In this document: positions 1 to 8,322 of the stretch, piece after piece
Numbering within the stretch: the first letter of the stretch is position 1
Layout: each line of letters starts with the position of its first letter
NCBI RefSeq assembly: GCF_017948265.1
Contig: NZ_CP072852.1
Location: 3,844,001-3,908,000 of the forward strand
Direction: 5' to 3'
Source of the DNA: Rhodoferax sp. PAMC 29310
Lineage (GTDB): Bacteria; Pseudomonadota; Gammaproteobacteria; Burkholderiales; Burkholderiaceae_C
Length of the DNA: 64,000 nucleotides
Notes under the pieces: generated by a model
What the model saw: only the letters and a program-made list of their open reading frames with translations
What the model was told of the DNA's origin: nothing
Databases searched by the model: none
Program-made: the position numbers and the translations under genes

Positions 1-591
1 CATGATTTTCCAGACGACTGCATCTGCTTGGAAGAGAACGATGACATGCTTCTTGGGTCGAATTTGCTTGTCGCAGCGGTGGTTGATCCGGGACAGATTC
101 AGCGCAAAGTTTGGTTGCCGGGTTCGGGTTCTTGGGTCGAGTGGCACACTGGGCGCTATTGGCCTGCGGGTCAGTACGTTACGCTGCAGACTCCGCTGGA
201 TGGTCCGCCGCCCCTGCTGGCCCGTGAGGGATGTGCGGTTCCTTTGAATTTGGGCAGTATCCATTTTGGACAGGTCGAAGATGTTCGTGGCTTTCAGATA
301 TTCCCTTTTCAAGGTACGGGACAATTTGAGAGCACTTGCTTTGAGGACGATGGTCAATCATCCTTCTGCCGCGATGGTGTCTATGGCCAATGGTGGTTGA
401 AGGTGAATTGCGCGTCCGATCACCTGCAAATTGACGTCGCAAGGTTGGGTGTGCAGCCACCAACGCAGAGCACCTTGCTTTTGCGCTTGCCCGCGAGCGA
501 TCAACGTGAGGTGCGGTTTGCCAGTGGGACGGTGGCCGACGAAGGGAGCGACGGCCGTTGGCGCCAGGTCATGTTGATGCTTGCTCATTAG
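1..591 (+). CDS. Glycoside hydrolase family 31 (alpha-glucosidase-like), C-terminal part only
   Basis: The reading frame is open from the first base, so the gene starts outside the window; about 196 C-terminal residues are present. The frame begins HDFPDDCICLEENDDMLLG and continues with LLVAAVVDPG, a WLPGSGSWVEW strand and a PPPLLAREGCAVPLN segment. This order is what the region after the (beta/alpha)8 barrel looks like in GH31 alpha-glucosidases and alpha-xylosidases, where the proximal beta-sandwich carries the 'LLVAPV...R.VYLP...W' signature. Catalytic aspartates lie upstream and cannot be checked, so the substrate is unknown. The ATG at 28 is internal. A 118-bp gap separates it from the next gene. 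Confidence 0.72.
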   Translation, partial: HDFPDDCICLEENDDMLLGSNLLVAAVVDPGQIQRKVWLPGSGSWVEWHTGRYWPAGQYVTLQTPLDGPPPLLAREGCAVPLNLGSIHFGQVEDVRGFQIFPFQGTGQFESTCFEDDGQSSFCRDGVYGQWWLKVNCASDHLQIDVARLGVQPPTQSTLLLRLPASDQREVRFASGTVADEGSDGRWRQVMLMLAH

Positions 592-709
592 CGCTGGCCT
601 GAATGGGGTCCGTCGGGACAGCGAAATGGACAAACCCTTGGACTTGCCTTTGTGCAAGCCACGTTGAGGCATCAGGGGCATCGGAGTTAACACACTCTAA
701 GATAGCGGT

Positions 710-1561
710 ATGACCACTTCTTCCCGATTCTGGGCCAACCTCAGCACCCTTGAGTTCTCCGACCGCATCGCCAGCGGTGCGGCTGCCAACACTGTGGCGG
801 TGCTGCCTGTGGCCGCGACCGAGCAACATGGGCCTCACCTGCCCCTGAGTGTGGACACGGTACTGGTCGACGGCGTGGTGAGCGCGGCGCTGCCGCACTT
901 GGCGCCAGAACTGGACGTGCTGTTTCTGCCCACCCAAGCCGTGGGCTTCAGCCCGGAGCATGCGCGCTTTCCCGGCACGCTCACCCTCAAGTCCGACACG
1001 CTGGTTCGCCTGTGGACCGAGATTGGCGAATGCGTGGCCGCAGCAGGCGTGAAGAAGCTGGTGCTGTTCAACGCCCACGGCGGGCAGGTCAGCGTGATGG
1101 ACATCGTGGCGCGTGATCTGCGGGCGCGGCTGGACATGCTGGTGTACAGCGTGAGCTGGTTCAATCTGCCACTGGTGAATGCCCAGGGCGGCAATGTGAA
1201 TGAGTTGTTCAGTGCCGAGGAGCATCGCTTTGGCATTCATGCCGGCGACGTGGAAACCTCCATGATGCTGGCGCTGGACCCGGCCCATGTGGACATGACC
1301 AAAGCCCGCCACTTTTACTCCACCTCACAAGCCCGGGCGTCGCAGTTTGATATTTTGGGCAATGGCAAAAGCGCCAAGCTCGGTTGGCAAACGCAGGACT
1401 ACAACCCCGCCGGAGCCGTGGGCAACGCCGCAGCGGCCACGGGAGACAAGGGTCAGGCACTGGTCGACGCCGCAGGCTTGGGGTTGGCCCGACTGCTAGC
1501 GCAGGTGCACCAGTTGCCCTTGAGCACGCTGGTCGCAGCGCCTGACTTTTCGCCGCCATAA
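710..1561 (+). CDS. Creatininase-family amidohydrolase
   Basis: 283 residues, close to the usual family length. Seen: an N-terminal strand ending in ATEQHGPHLPLSVDT, whose Glu, His and Asp match the metal-binding set of creatininases; LFNAHGGQ in the middle; and EEHRFGIHAGDVETSMML with further acidic and His ligands. The family is binuclear-metal and cytosolic and hydrolyses cyclic amides or formamides (creatinine, formamidopyrimidines); MftE of mycofactocin maturation is a relative, but no mycofactocin genes are here. The gene is followed after 15 bp by an EamA transporter on the same strand, so the two are probably co-transcribed. The substrate cannot be read from sequence. Confidence 0.85.
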   Translation: MTTSSRFWANLSTLEFSDRIASGAAANTVAVLPVAATEQHGPHLPLSVDTVLVDGVVSAALPHLAPELDVLFLPTQAVGFSPEHARFPGTLTLKSDTLVRLWTEIGECVAAAGVKKLVLFNAHGGQVSVMDIVARDLRARLDMLVYSVSWFNLPLVNAQGGNVNELFSAEEHRFGIHAGDVETSMMLALDPAHVDMTKARHFYSTSQARASQFDILGNGKSAKLGWQTQDYNPAGAVGNAAAATGDKGQALVDAAGLGLARLLAQVHQLPLSTLVAAPDFSPP

Positions 1562-1576
1562 CTCGCCGCGGTCTTC

Positions 1577-2473
1577 ATGTTGGCTCCTTTTGATTTATTG
1601 GCCCTGGGTGCGGCCGCATGCTGGGCGGTGGGCAGCATCATGTCGGTCACCCCGGCGCGCCATTTGGGGGCGTTTGCTTTTTCACGCTGGCGCATGTTGA
1701 TGGTGGCGGTCATGTTGTGGTCGGTGTCGCTGCTGAGCGGTGGCTGGCGTTCGCTGGACAACGAGATATGGGGCGTGATGGCCATCAGTGGCCTGATTGG
1801 CATTTTTGTAGGCGACACCGCCTTGTTTGCCGCCATGAACCGGCTCGGCCCCCGACGTGCCGGGGTGCTGTTTGCCACGCACGCGGTGTTCAGCGCTTTG
1901 CTCGGCATCTGGTTGCTGAATGAACACATGAGCCCGCAAGCCGCCTGGGGCGCCGCCTTGACGGTGATTGGTGTCATGGCCGCCATTGTGCTGGGCCGGC
2001 GCAAGGAAGAGCAGCACGCCTGGGAGTCAGATCAGGGGAGTGTGGGCACCGGCGTGGTACTCGGCCTGGTGGCGGCCCTGTGTCAGGCGCTGGGCTCCTT
2101 GATTGCCAAACCCATGATGGGCCCCGCCGTGGACCCGGTGAGCGCCTCGGCACTGCGGGTCACGGTGGCTTGCCTTGCACACTTCTGTTTGTTGTGGGCG
2201 GGCTTTCAGGCTTCCAAGGCGCACAACCCCTTGACGCCGCGCATTGCCGTGCAGACGGGGGTCAATGGCTTCATTGCCATGGGTGTGGGCATGACGATGA
2301 TTCTTACCGCCCTGCAAAAAGGCGATGTCGGTATGGTCGCCATTCTGTCTTCGGTGTCTCCGGTGCTGGTGCTGCCGCTTTTGTGGTGGCGACTGAGACG
2401 GGCACCAGCCGCCGGTGCCTGGGTAGGCTCCGGGCTAACCGTGGTGGGGACGGCGCTGATTCTGCTGCGCTAA
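1577..2473 (+). CDS. EamA/DMT-family transporter
   Basis: 298 residues made of about ten hydrophobic segments in two EamA halves. The first half runs from FDLLALGAAACWAVGSIM to about residue 138 and ends in a charged loop (GRRKEEQHAWESDQG); the second starts near TGVVLGLVAALCQALGSL. This is the drug/metabolite transporter fold of the inner membrane, usually an exporter of amino acids or other small metabolites. It follows the creatininase gene by 15 bp, suggesting a shared transcript and perhaps a shared substrate or product, which is inference. The ATG used is the first in the frame after the upstream stop. Confidence 0.85.
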   Translation: MLAPFDLLALGAAACWAVGSIMSVTPARHLGAFAFSRWRMLMVAVMLWSVSLLSGGWRSLDNEIWGVMAISGLIGIFVGDTALFAAMNRLGPRRAGVLFATHAVFSALLGIWLLNEHMSPQAAWGAALTVIGVMAAIVLGRRKEEQHAWESDQGSVGTGVVLGLVAALCQALGSLIAKPMMGPAVDPVSASALRVTVACLAHFCLLWAGFQASKAHNPLTPRIAVQTGVNGFIAMGVGMTMILTALQKGDVGMVAILSSVSPVLVLPLLWWRLRRAPAAGAWVGSGLTVVGTALILLR

Positions 2474-2520
2474 GCATGGCGGGGCGCTGCGCTGAAGGTG
2501 GCTGAATTGCAATAAATTGT

Positions 2521-2589
2521 TGCAGTGCAACAAAAAGCTTGCATCATCTCGGGTTTTTCCTATAATTCGTTCTATGCTGCACTGCAACA
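2521..2589 (+). promoter_or_regulatory. Phasin promoter with two TGC-rich sites
   Basis: A sigma-70-like pair is visible: TTGCAT at 2539-2544 and a perfect TATAAT at 2561-2566, 16 bp apart. Two near-identical 12-mers flank it: TGCAGTGCAACA at 2521-2532 and TGCACTGCAACA at 2578-2589. The second lies just downstream of the -10, a natural repressor position. PhaR, the PHA-responsive repressor of phasin genes, is known to prefer TGC-rich DNA, so these are candidate PhaR operators; that assignment is inference. Confidence 0.6.
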
Positions 2590-2643
2590 TAAATACCCGG
2601 AAGGGGTTGCGCCGCAGAAACTGTCACACTTAAGGAACTCATC

Positions 2644-3189
2644 ATGATGAACTTCAAACCAGAACAACTCGCCGCTACCCAACAAGCTAACCTGGAAGCT
2701 TTCCAGGGTCTGTCCACCAAAGCCTACGAAGGTTTTGAGAAGATGATTGAGCTGAACATGGCTGCTTCCAAAGCCCTGTTGGGTGATTCTTTTGCCCACG
2801 CACAAGCCGTGCTGGCTGCCAAAGACCCCAAAGAATTCCTGGACCTGCAAGCCAGCCTGGTTCAGCCTTTGGCTGAGAAGACTGTCGCTTACGGCCGTCA
2901 CGTGCAAGCCATCGGCACCGACACCGGCTCCGATCTGAGCAAAGCATTTGAGTCGAAAGTGGCTGAAGCCCAGACTACTTTCACCAAAGCCATGGAAAAC
3001 CTGACCAAGAACGCACCTGCTGGCTCCGAAGCCGCTGTGGCTGCATTCAAAAATGCTTTGAGCACCAGCCAAAACGCCATGGAAACAGCCCAAAAGGCCG
3101 TCAAGCAAGCCATGACAACTGCTGAAAGCAACTTCACTGCTGCCACTGAGCAAGCTGTGAAAGCTGCCGGTAAGGTCGCACAGAAGTAA
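2644..3189 (+). CDS. phaP: Phasin family protein (PHA granule coat)
   Basis: 181 residues, the usual length for a PhaP-type phasin. It opens FKPEQLAATQQANLEAFQGL and consists almost wholly of amphipathic helix rich in Ala, Lys, Glu and Gln (AEKTVAYGRHVQAIG, NAMETAQKAVKQAMTTAESN), with no signal peptide or membrane span. Phasins coat polyhydroxyalkanoate granules in the cytoplasm and control their size and number. The start is set by AAGGA seven bases before ATG 2644. The gene stands alone between its own promoter and a strong terminator, as expected for a highly expressed phasin gene. PHA synthase genes are not in the window. Confidence 0.92.
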   Translation: MMNFKPEQLAATQQANLEAFQGLSTKAYEGFEKMIELNMAASKALLGDSFAHAQAVLAAKDPKEFLDLQASLVQPLAEKTVAYGRHVQAIGTDTGSDLSKAFESKVAEAQTTFTKAMENLTKNAPAGSEAAVAAFKNALSTSQNAMETAQKAVKQAMTTAESNFTAATEQAVKAAGKVAQK

Positions 3190-3222
3190 TCAATTCCTTG
3201 GCCCTCGCGGCCAGGCATTGAG

Positions 3223-3250
3223 AAAAAAAGCACCCTCGGGTGCTTTTTTT
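3223..3250. terminator. Bidirectional intrinsic terminator between phaP and livF
   Basis: A7 (3223-3229), stem GCACC, loop CTCG, stem GGTGC, then T7. It is symmetric, so it can end phaP on the plus strand and livF on the minus strand, whose stop codon lies 42 bp away. Confidence 0.9.
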
Positions 3251-3291
3251 GTTGGTCAGGCGGCAACGACATCGACTGAGGCAGAGTGACC

Positions 3292-4014
3292 TCAGTGCCC
3301 GCCACCCAGGTAGGCAGCCCTCACGGCCGGGTCATCCCGCAACTGCGCCGCTGGCCCGTGAACCGAGATCACGCCGTTTTCCAGCACGTAACCGTAATCT
3401 GCTACGGCCAGGGCAGCCGCGGCAAACTGCTCGACGAGCAACATCGTCACGCCTTCTGATTTCAGTCGCGCAATGATGCGAAACACCTCTTCGACGAGGA
3501 TGGGGGCCAGCCCCATGGACGGCTCATCCAGCAAAATGACATCGGGGTTGAGCATCACCGCCCGCGCCATGGCCAGCATTTGTTGCTCGCCGCCGGACAG
3601 GGTGCCAGCCAATTGGGTTCTGCGCTCTTTCAACCGGGGAAATAACTCCAGCGCCCGTTCAAGGTCAGCCGCCACATCGCCTCTGGGCCGGCTGCCGGTC
3701 AAACGAGGGAAGGCGCCCAGCGTCAGGTTGTCGGTCACTGTCATCGTTGCGAAAACTCGGCGACCCTCTGGCGAGTGAGCCAAGCCCAGTTTGGCAATGT
3801 GATACGACTCCATGCCGTCAATTCGCTTTTCGTTCAGACTGATGGCACCGCCCGTGGGGGCAATCATGCCGCTGATGGCCCGCATGGTCGTGGTTTTTCC
3901 CGCGCCGTTGGAGCCAATCAGTGTGACCACTTTGCCACGGGGAACCGTCATGGAGATGCCGTGCAAGACTTGCACTTTGCCGTAGCCGGCGGACAGGTTT
4001 TCGATATTTAACAT
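3292..4014 (-). CDS. livF: Branched-chain amino acid ABC transporter ATPase LivF
   Basis: 240 residues, typical for LivF. Walker A GSNGAGKTT at about residues 34-42, signature LSGGEQQMLAMARAV, Walker B VILLDEPSMGL, and the H-loop position replaced by LLVEQFAAAALAVAD, the Gln form normal in LivF. It powers import by the LIV/HAAT complex from the cytoplasmic face. It is the last gene of livK-livH-livMG-livF, 21 bp after the fusion gene. The HAAT family covers leucine/isoleucine/valine but also amides, urea and aromatic compounds, so the exact ligand is not proven. Confidence 0.95.
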   Translation of the reverse strand: MLNIENLSAGYGKVQVLHGISMTVPRGKVVTLIGSNGAGKTTTMRAISGMIAPTGGAISLNEKRIDGMESYHIAKLGLAHSPEGRRVFATMTVTDNLTLGAFPRLTGSRPRGDVAADLERALELFPRLKERRTQLAGTLSGGEQQMLAMARAVMLNPDVILLDEPSMGLAPILVEEVFRIIARLKSEGVTMLLVEQFAAAALAVADYGYVLENGVISVHGPAAQLRDDPAVRAAYLGGGH

Positions 4015-4035
4015 GGGTTGATCCTTCGGGTTCGC

Positions 4036-5979
4036 TCAGTGGGCGGGCGCTGCCGCTTCGCCACCCAGGTAGGCCTCGATGACTTTTGGGTCTGCCTGCA
4101 CTTGGGCGGGCAAGCCTTCTGCGATCTTCTGGCCAAAGTCCAACACCGACACGGTGTCGCACATGCTCATGACCACGTCCATGTGGTGCTCAATGAGAAT
4201 CACGGTCACACCATGCTCGCGGATCTTGCGAATGATGGTGACCAGCTCCTTGATGTCCGGCGCTGTGAGTCCGGCTGCGGGCTCGTCCAGCAGCAACAAC
4301 TGCGGGTCAAGCGCCAATGCCCGGGCAATTTCCAGCAACCGCTGCTTGCCGTAGGGCAGGTTGCGAGCCTCTTCATGCGCCAGTGAAGCAAGCCCCACAA
4401 ACTCAAGAAGGGCCATTCCGCGCGCGGTAGCGAGGCGGTTTTCCCGTTTGTACCTTGGCAAATGCAGGGCAACGTCTACCAAATTGCTGTTGAACGTGTG
4501 GTGCAGGCCAACCATGACGTTTTGCAGGGTGGTCATTTCCCCAAACAACTGGACGTTCTGGAAGGTGCGGGCGACGCCGGACAAGGCAATGTCGGATGAG
4601 GTGCGACCGACCAGGGATGCATCCGCAAACATGACGGTTCCGGCGGTCGGCATATAAATGCCTGTCAGGACGTTCATCATCGTGCTCTTGCCGGAGCCGT
4701 TGGGGCCGATCAAGCCGTGAATCGTGCCGCGTTTGACGACGAGGTCCACGTCGTTGAGCGCCTTCAGTCCACCAAACTGCATCAAGATGCCGCTGGCGCG
4801 CAACAACTCGTCGCTGCCGCCCTTGGCGACCGTCAGTGCGCCATGGGTTGCCGGCAATGCCGCAGTGTCTTCACTTTCGGCGTCGTCGGTGGGGTTGGAC
4901 CGGATATTGAGTGCAATGCGCAGGAAACCCACGATGCCATCCTGCAGGTAGTAAACGACAAAAAGGGTAATCAAGCCGAAGATGGAGAGTCGCCAATCCG
5001 TCATGGTTTGCAACTGGAAGGACAGGGCCGCCAGCGCAATAGTGCCCACCACGGGAATGGCGGCCGTCTTGGGGCTGGCTTTGCCCCGTTTCAACGCGAC
5101 GATGGCGCCCACCAGCACGGCCACTGCCAGCAACACAGCGAACCAGCGGAACATCTCAATATCGTCCAGGAGCTTGGGCAGCAGCACCACAATGGCCGCC
5201 CCCAGCATGGCCCCTGATCGTGTCTTGCGACCACCCATGATGACGGCGAGCAGGAACATGACCGTGAGTTCGAAGTTGTAGGTGTTGGGCGAGATGTACT
5301 GCTCTGAATAGGCATACAGCGAGCCGGCCAGGCCAGCCAAGCCGGCACTGATCACAAAGGCGTAAACCTTGTAGCGGTAGACCGAAACTCCCATGCAGTC
5401 AGAGGCCACCGGGCTGCCGCGCAGTGCTTCAAAAGCCCGCCCCAGATGCGAGCGCAGAACCCGGTGCACGAAAATCAGAGACAGGATCAGCATGACGGCC
5501 ACGACCCAGAAGAACTCGCGTTCGCCCAGCTTCACACCAAACAGCATCGGCTTAGCCAGCGTGATGCCCAAGGGGCCTTCGGTCAGGAAACTCATCTCGT
5601 TGATCAGAATCTGGATGATCGTGCCAAATGCCAGCGTGACCATGGCCAGATAGGGGCCGGTCACCCGCAGCGCCGGTAGTGCCAGCAAGGCACCAAAGGC
5701 GGCCGTGACGGCGATGGAGGCAGGCAACGTGACCCACAAACTGGCCCCCAATTTGAAGACCAGTACACCGGCGGTGTAGGCGCCGATCCCAAACAGGCCG
5801 GCGTGCCCCAGCGAGACCTGGCCGGTGTAGCCAACCACAATATCGAGCCCGAACAGCACGATCGCGTAGATCATGATGGTTTCGAGCAGGTGAATGTAGT
5901 ACGGGTTGTGGAATGCAACTGGAAACAACATGAGCGCGGCAATGCCCGCGACTGCGAGGAGTGTGTGTTTGGGCTTCAT
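4036..5979 (-). CDS. LivM-LivG fusion: permease and ATPase of the branched-chain amino acid transporter
   Basis: 647 residues. Residues 1 to about 300 are a LivM permease with about eight hydrophobic segments and the conserved cytoplasmic stretch LRGSPVASDCMGVSV. Two or so extra hydrophobic segments follow (about 305-350), then an acidic linker, then a LivG-type ATPase from about 395: Walker A GPNGSGKST near 426, LPYGKQRLLEIARAL as signature, Walker B LLLLDEPAAGL, and IEHHMDVVMSMCD. LivM and LivG are separate in E. coli; fused forms are common in Comamonadaceae-like genomes. Two bases separate it from livH, so translation is probably coupled. Confidence 0.93.
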   Translation of the reverse strand: MKPKHTLLAVAGIAALMLFPVAFHNPYYIHLLETIMIYAIVLFGLDIVVGYTGQVSLGHAGLFGIGAYTAGVLVFKLGASLWVTLPASIAVTAAFGALLALPALRVTGPYLAMVTLAFGTIIQILINEMSFLTEGPLGITLAKPMLFGVKLGEREFFWVVAVMLILSLIFVHRVLRSHLGRAFEALRGSPVASDCMGVSVYRYKVYAFVISAGLAGLAGSLYAYSEQYISPNTYNFELTVMFLLAVIMGGRKTRSGAMLGAAIVVLLPKLLDDIEMFRWFAVLLAVAVLVGAIVALKRGKASPKTAAIPVVGTIALAALSFQLQTMTDWRLSIFGLITLFVVYYLQDGIVGFLRIALNIRSNPTDDAESEDTAALPATHGALTVAKGGSDELLRASGILMQFGGLKALNDVDLVVKRGTIHGLIGPNGSGKSTMMNVLTGIYMPTAGTVMFADASLVGRTSSDIALSGVARTFQNVQLFGEMTTLQNVMVGLHHTFNSNLVDVALHLPRYKRENRLATARGMALLEFVGLASLAHEEARNLPYGKQRLLEIARALALDPQLLLLDEPAAGLTAPDIKELVTIIRKIREHGVTVILIEHHMDVVMSMCDTVSVLDFGQKIAEGLPAQVQADPKVIEAYLGGEAAAPAH

Positions 5980-5981
5980 GC

Positions 5982-6857
5982 TCAGACTTTCTTGATGGCA
6001 GATTTGCCGAAGAGGCCGGCTGGCTTCACCGCAAGCACCACCAGCAGCAAAAGGAGGCCGGGTACATCTTTGTAGCCCGTGGACAGATAGAAGCCCGTGG
6101 TGGTCTCCGCGATTCCGAGGATCAAGCCACCTACGACGATGCCCATGCCACTGGTGAGTCCACCAATGATGGCCACAGCAAAAGCTTTCAAGCCCAGAAC
6201 GGACCCCATGGTCGCGCCGGTCAGTGTGAGCGGGGCAATCAGCACCCCTGCGAAGGCCGCCGTCATGGACGACAGGGAATAGGAGAAAGTGATGACCAAT
6301 GCGGTGTTGATGCCCATCAACTTGGCCGCATCGCGGTCATTGAAGGTGGCCACCACCGCCTTGCCGTAGATGGAGCGCCGGTTGAACACCTCGACTGCCA
6401 GCATCATGGCCAAAGCGCCAAAAACCACCAAAATTTCCATTGGCAGCACGTTGGCGCCGAGAAAGTGCAGGGGGGACTCGGGCAGGGGACTGGGGAACTT
6501 CATGTCGTCGCGACCCCAAACATTCTCGGCCACGTTTTTGAAGATGATGCCCAACGCGATGGTCGACATGATCCAGCCGAACTCTGACTTCATCTTGATG
6601 GCTGGTCGAACGCCAATGCGCTCAACGAAAGCGCCCTGAAGCGCACCAAAGATGCAAACGAGGGGGATCATGACCCAGTAGTTCACCCCTAGCCCCACCA
6701 ATGTCAGACCGACCAGGGCGCCCAGCATCAGGGCGTCTCCTTGGCCAAAGTTCAAGGTATCGGAGGTCGCAAAGGTCAATTGGTAGCCGAACGCAATGAC
6801 GGCATAGATCATGCCTAATGCGATCCCGCTGAACACGAGTTGGGTAAATATTTGCAT
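5982..6857 (-). CDS. livH: Branched-chain amino acid ABC transporter permease LivH
   Basis: 291 residues from the ATG at 6857, chosen because AGGA lies just upstream and because MQIFTQLVFSGIALGMIYAVIA is the normal LivH beginning; the frame stays open 11 codons further up. About eight membrane segments, with the family motif LNFGQGDALMLGAL near residue 45 and the transmission loop FNDRDAAKLMGINTAL. It forms the membrane channel with the LivM half of the next gene. It is separated from livK by a hairpin-rich gap that probably lowers its expression relative to the binding protein. Confidence 0.93.
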   Translation of the reverse strand: MQIFTQLVFSGIALGMIYAVIAFGYQLTFATSDTLNFGQGDALMLGALVGLTLVGLGVNYWVMIPLVCIFGALQGAFVERIGVRPAIKMKSEFGWIMSTIALGIIFKNVAENVWGRDDMKFPSPLPESPLHFLGANVLPMEILVVFGALAMMLAVEVFNRRSIYGKAVVATFNDRDAAKLMGINTALVITFSYSLSSMTAAFAGVLIAPLTLTGATMGSVLGLKAFAVAIIGGLTSGMGIVVGGLILGIAETTTGFYLSTGYKDVPGLLLLLVVLAVKPAGLFGKSAIKKV

Positions 6858-6901
6858 GGTGAATTCCTGGGATTCCGTCAGTCGCGGCACGCGCGAAAAA
6901 C

Positions 6902-6951
6902 CGTTGCCGGCATGGATGCCGGCAACGTACTCAAAAGCCTGGACGGCTTTT
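6902..6951 (-). promoter_or_regulatory. Two hairpins between livK and livH (attenuator-like)
   Basis: The first hairpin has perfect 12-base arms (CGTTGCCGGCAT at 6902-6913 and its complement at 6916-6927). The second is AAAAGCC/GGCTTTT (6933-6939 and 6945-6951) with a short T run on both sides. On the minus strand they follow the livK stop directly. Such elements let a binding protein be made in excess over membrane components, by partial termination or 3'-end protection. Confidence 0.65.
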
Positions 6952-6954
6952 TTC

Positions 6955-8193
6955 TTACTTCTTGACGACTAACGCGCCCTTGGCGTTGACATCTTTCACG
7001 CGAACCTCAGACGCCTTCTTCTGGTCATCTGGGTAGGCATAGACCACGCGCTGGCCTTTGACTTCACCAAACACAGGAATGTTGGCGGTAATCGCTTCAT
7101 GGTCCTTGGCCGTAAAGGGTTTGTTGTAGGTCGTCACAACGCCTTCAACTGGCGATTTCAAGTCTTCCAGGGCGGCCTTGATCTTGGGACCGTCTGTAGA
7201 GCCGGCTTGTTTGATGGCGGCTGCCAGCAGGTATACGGAGTCATAGCCTTGAGCGGCAGAAACGGGGGAGTCGATCCGGCTGTTCTTGGGGTTGAACGTT
7301 TTCAAGTAACTGACGATGAAGGACTGGCGCTTGGGTGTGGTGGGCTCCTGAATGAAGGTCTGGGGCATGCGCGCGCCCTCACCGCCGGGGCCGGCGTTGT
7401 CGATGAAGTTGGCCATTGACAAGGTCCAGCTGCCGATCATGGGGACTTTCCAACCCAGCTTGGTCATGCCGTTTGCAATTTGCGCCAACTCAGGGCCAAT
7501 GGCATAGGTCAAAACAACCTCTGCACCGGCTTCTTTGGCCTTGAGAAGCTGGGGCGTCATGTCCACATCCTTGATGTTGAACTTTTCAATGGCAACCGCC
7601 TTGATGCCTTTGATGTCCAGCGCCTTCTCCAGGTCAGCACGACCGAGTTGGCCGTAGTTGGTGGAGTCGGCCAGGATCGCCACTTTCTTGAATCCGCGAC
7701 GAGTCACGGCTTCTTCCACAATCATCGGCGCCTGGATGCTGTCGTGCGCGGCATTGCGGAAAATGTAGTTCTCCGGCTGGTCATCAAACTGATGCGTGAC
7801 TTGCGACCCGGTGGCCACATTGTTCATGACGGGAATTTTGGCTTCCTGGTAAAAACGTTGTGAAGCCAGTGCCACGCCGGTATTGATGTAGCCCACGGTG
7901 GCCGCGACCTTTTCCTTGTTGATCAGCTCTTGAGCAATCTGCACGCCCCGCTCATTTTTGGCTTCATCGTCCCGCTCAACCAGCAGAATCTGGCGGCCCA
8001 GCACGCCGCCGGCCTTGTTGATCTCATCAGTGGCCATGCGAACGCCATCGCGCATGCTGACGCCCATGGAGGACGAACCCCCTGTGAATGGACCTGCTAC
8101 GCCAATTTTGATGGGTTCAGCGGCCAGCGCGAAGGTGGCAGAAGCGGCGAGCGCGACGGCGCTCAGGGTGAGTTTTGCGTAAAGGCTTGTCAT
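6955..8193 (-). CDS. livK: Branched-chain amino acid ABC transporter substrate-binding protein LivK
   Basis: 412 residues from the ATG at 8193. GGAG lies 7 bases upstream, and this start gives a clean signal peptide (MTSLYAKLTLSAVALAASA, cleaved near FALAA-EP). The mature part begins IKIGVAGPFTGGSSSMGVSM, the standard entry of periplasmic binding-fold type I HAAT proteins, with the usual DDEAKNERGVQIAQELI segment and a Venus-flytrap length. It captures ligand in the periplasm for LivHMGF. It is the first gene of the operon and lies next to a two-component system gene that ends 130 bp upstream. The ligand could be an organic acid or amide instead of leucine-type amino acids. Confidence 0.93.
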   Translation of the reverse strand: MTSLYAKLTLSAVALAASATFALAAEPIKIGVAGPFTGGSSSMGVSMRDGVRMATDEINKAGGVLGRQILLVERDDEAKNERGVQIAQELINKEKVAATVGYINTGVALASQRFYQEAKIPVMNNVATGSQVTHQFDDQPENYIFRNAAHDSIQAPMIVEEAVTRRGFKKVAILADSTNYGQLGRADLEKALDIKGIKAVAIEKFNIKDVDMTPQLLKAKEAGAEVVLTYAIGPELAQIANGMTKLGWKVPMIGSWTLSMANFIDNAGPGGEGARMPQTFIQEPTTPKRQSFIVSYLKTFNPKNSRIDSPVSAAQGYDSVYLLAAAIKQAGSTDGPKIKAALEDLKSPVEGVVTTYNKPFTAKDHEAITANIPVFGEVKGQRVVYAYPDDQKKASEVRVKDVNAKGALVVKK

Positions 8194-8273
8194 CGTTGTC
8201 TCCGTGCCCTGCAGGGCGTTAGTTGGTCTGCAGGACAGGAGTTTGCGCCGTGGGCGGTGCGCCCGCCAGCGTT

Positions 8274-8310
8274 CCACTACGTAGTGGCGTTGCGTGGCGT
8301 TACGTACTGG
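8274..8310. promoter_or_regulatory. Palindromic TACGTA sites upstream of livK
   Basis: CCACTAC (8274-8280) is followed directly by its complement GTAGTGG (8281-8287), a perfect 14-bp palindrome. A second TACGTA with a partly matching flank (GTTACGTACTGG) lies at about 8299-8310. They sit between livK and the response-regulator gene, a sensible place for a NarL-family regulator to bind. Binding is inference. Confidence 0.4.
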
Positions 8311-8322
8311 AAAACCCTGAAT

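Noticed and set aside
710..1561. Mycofactocin (MftE) creatininase
   Set aside because: No mftA-D genes nearby; only the general family can be supported.
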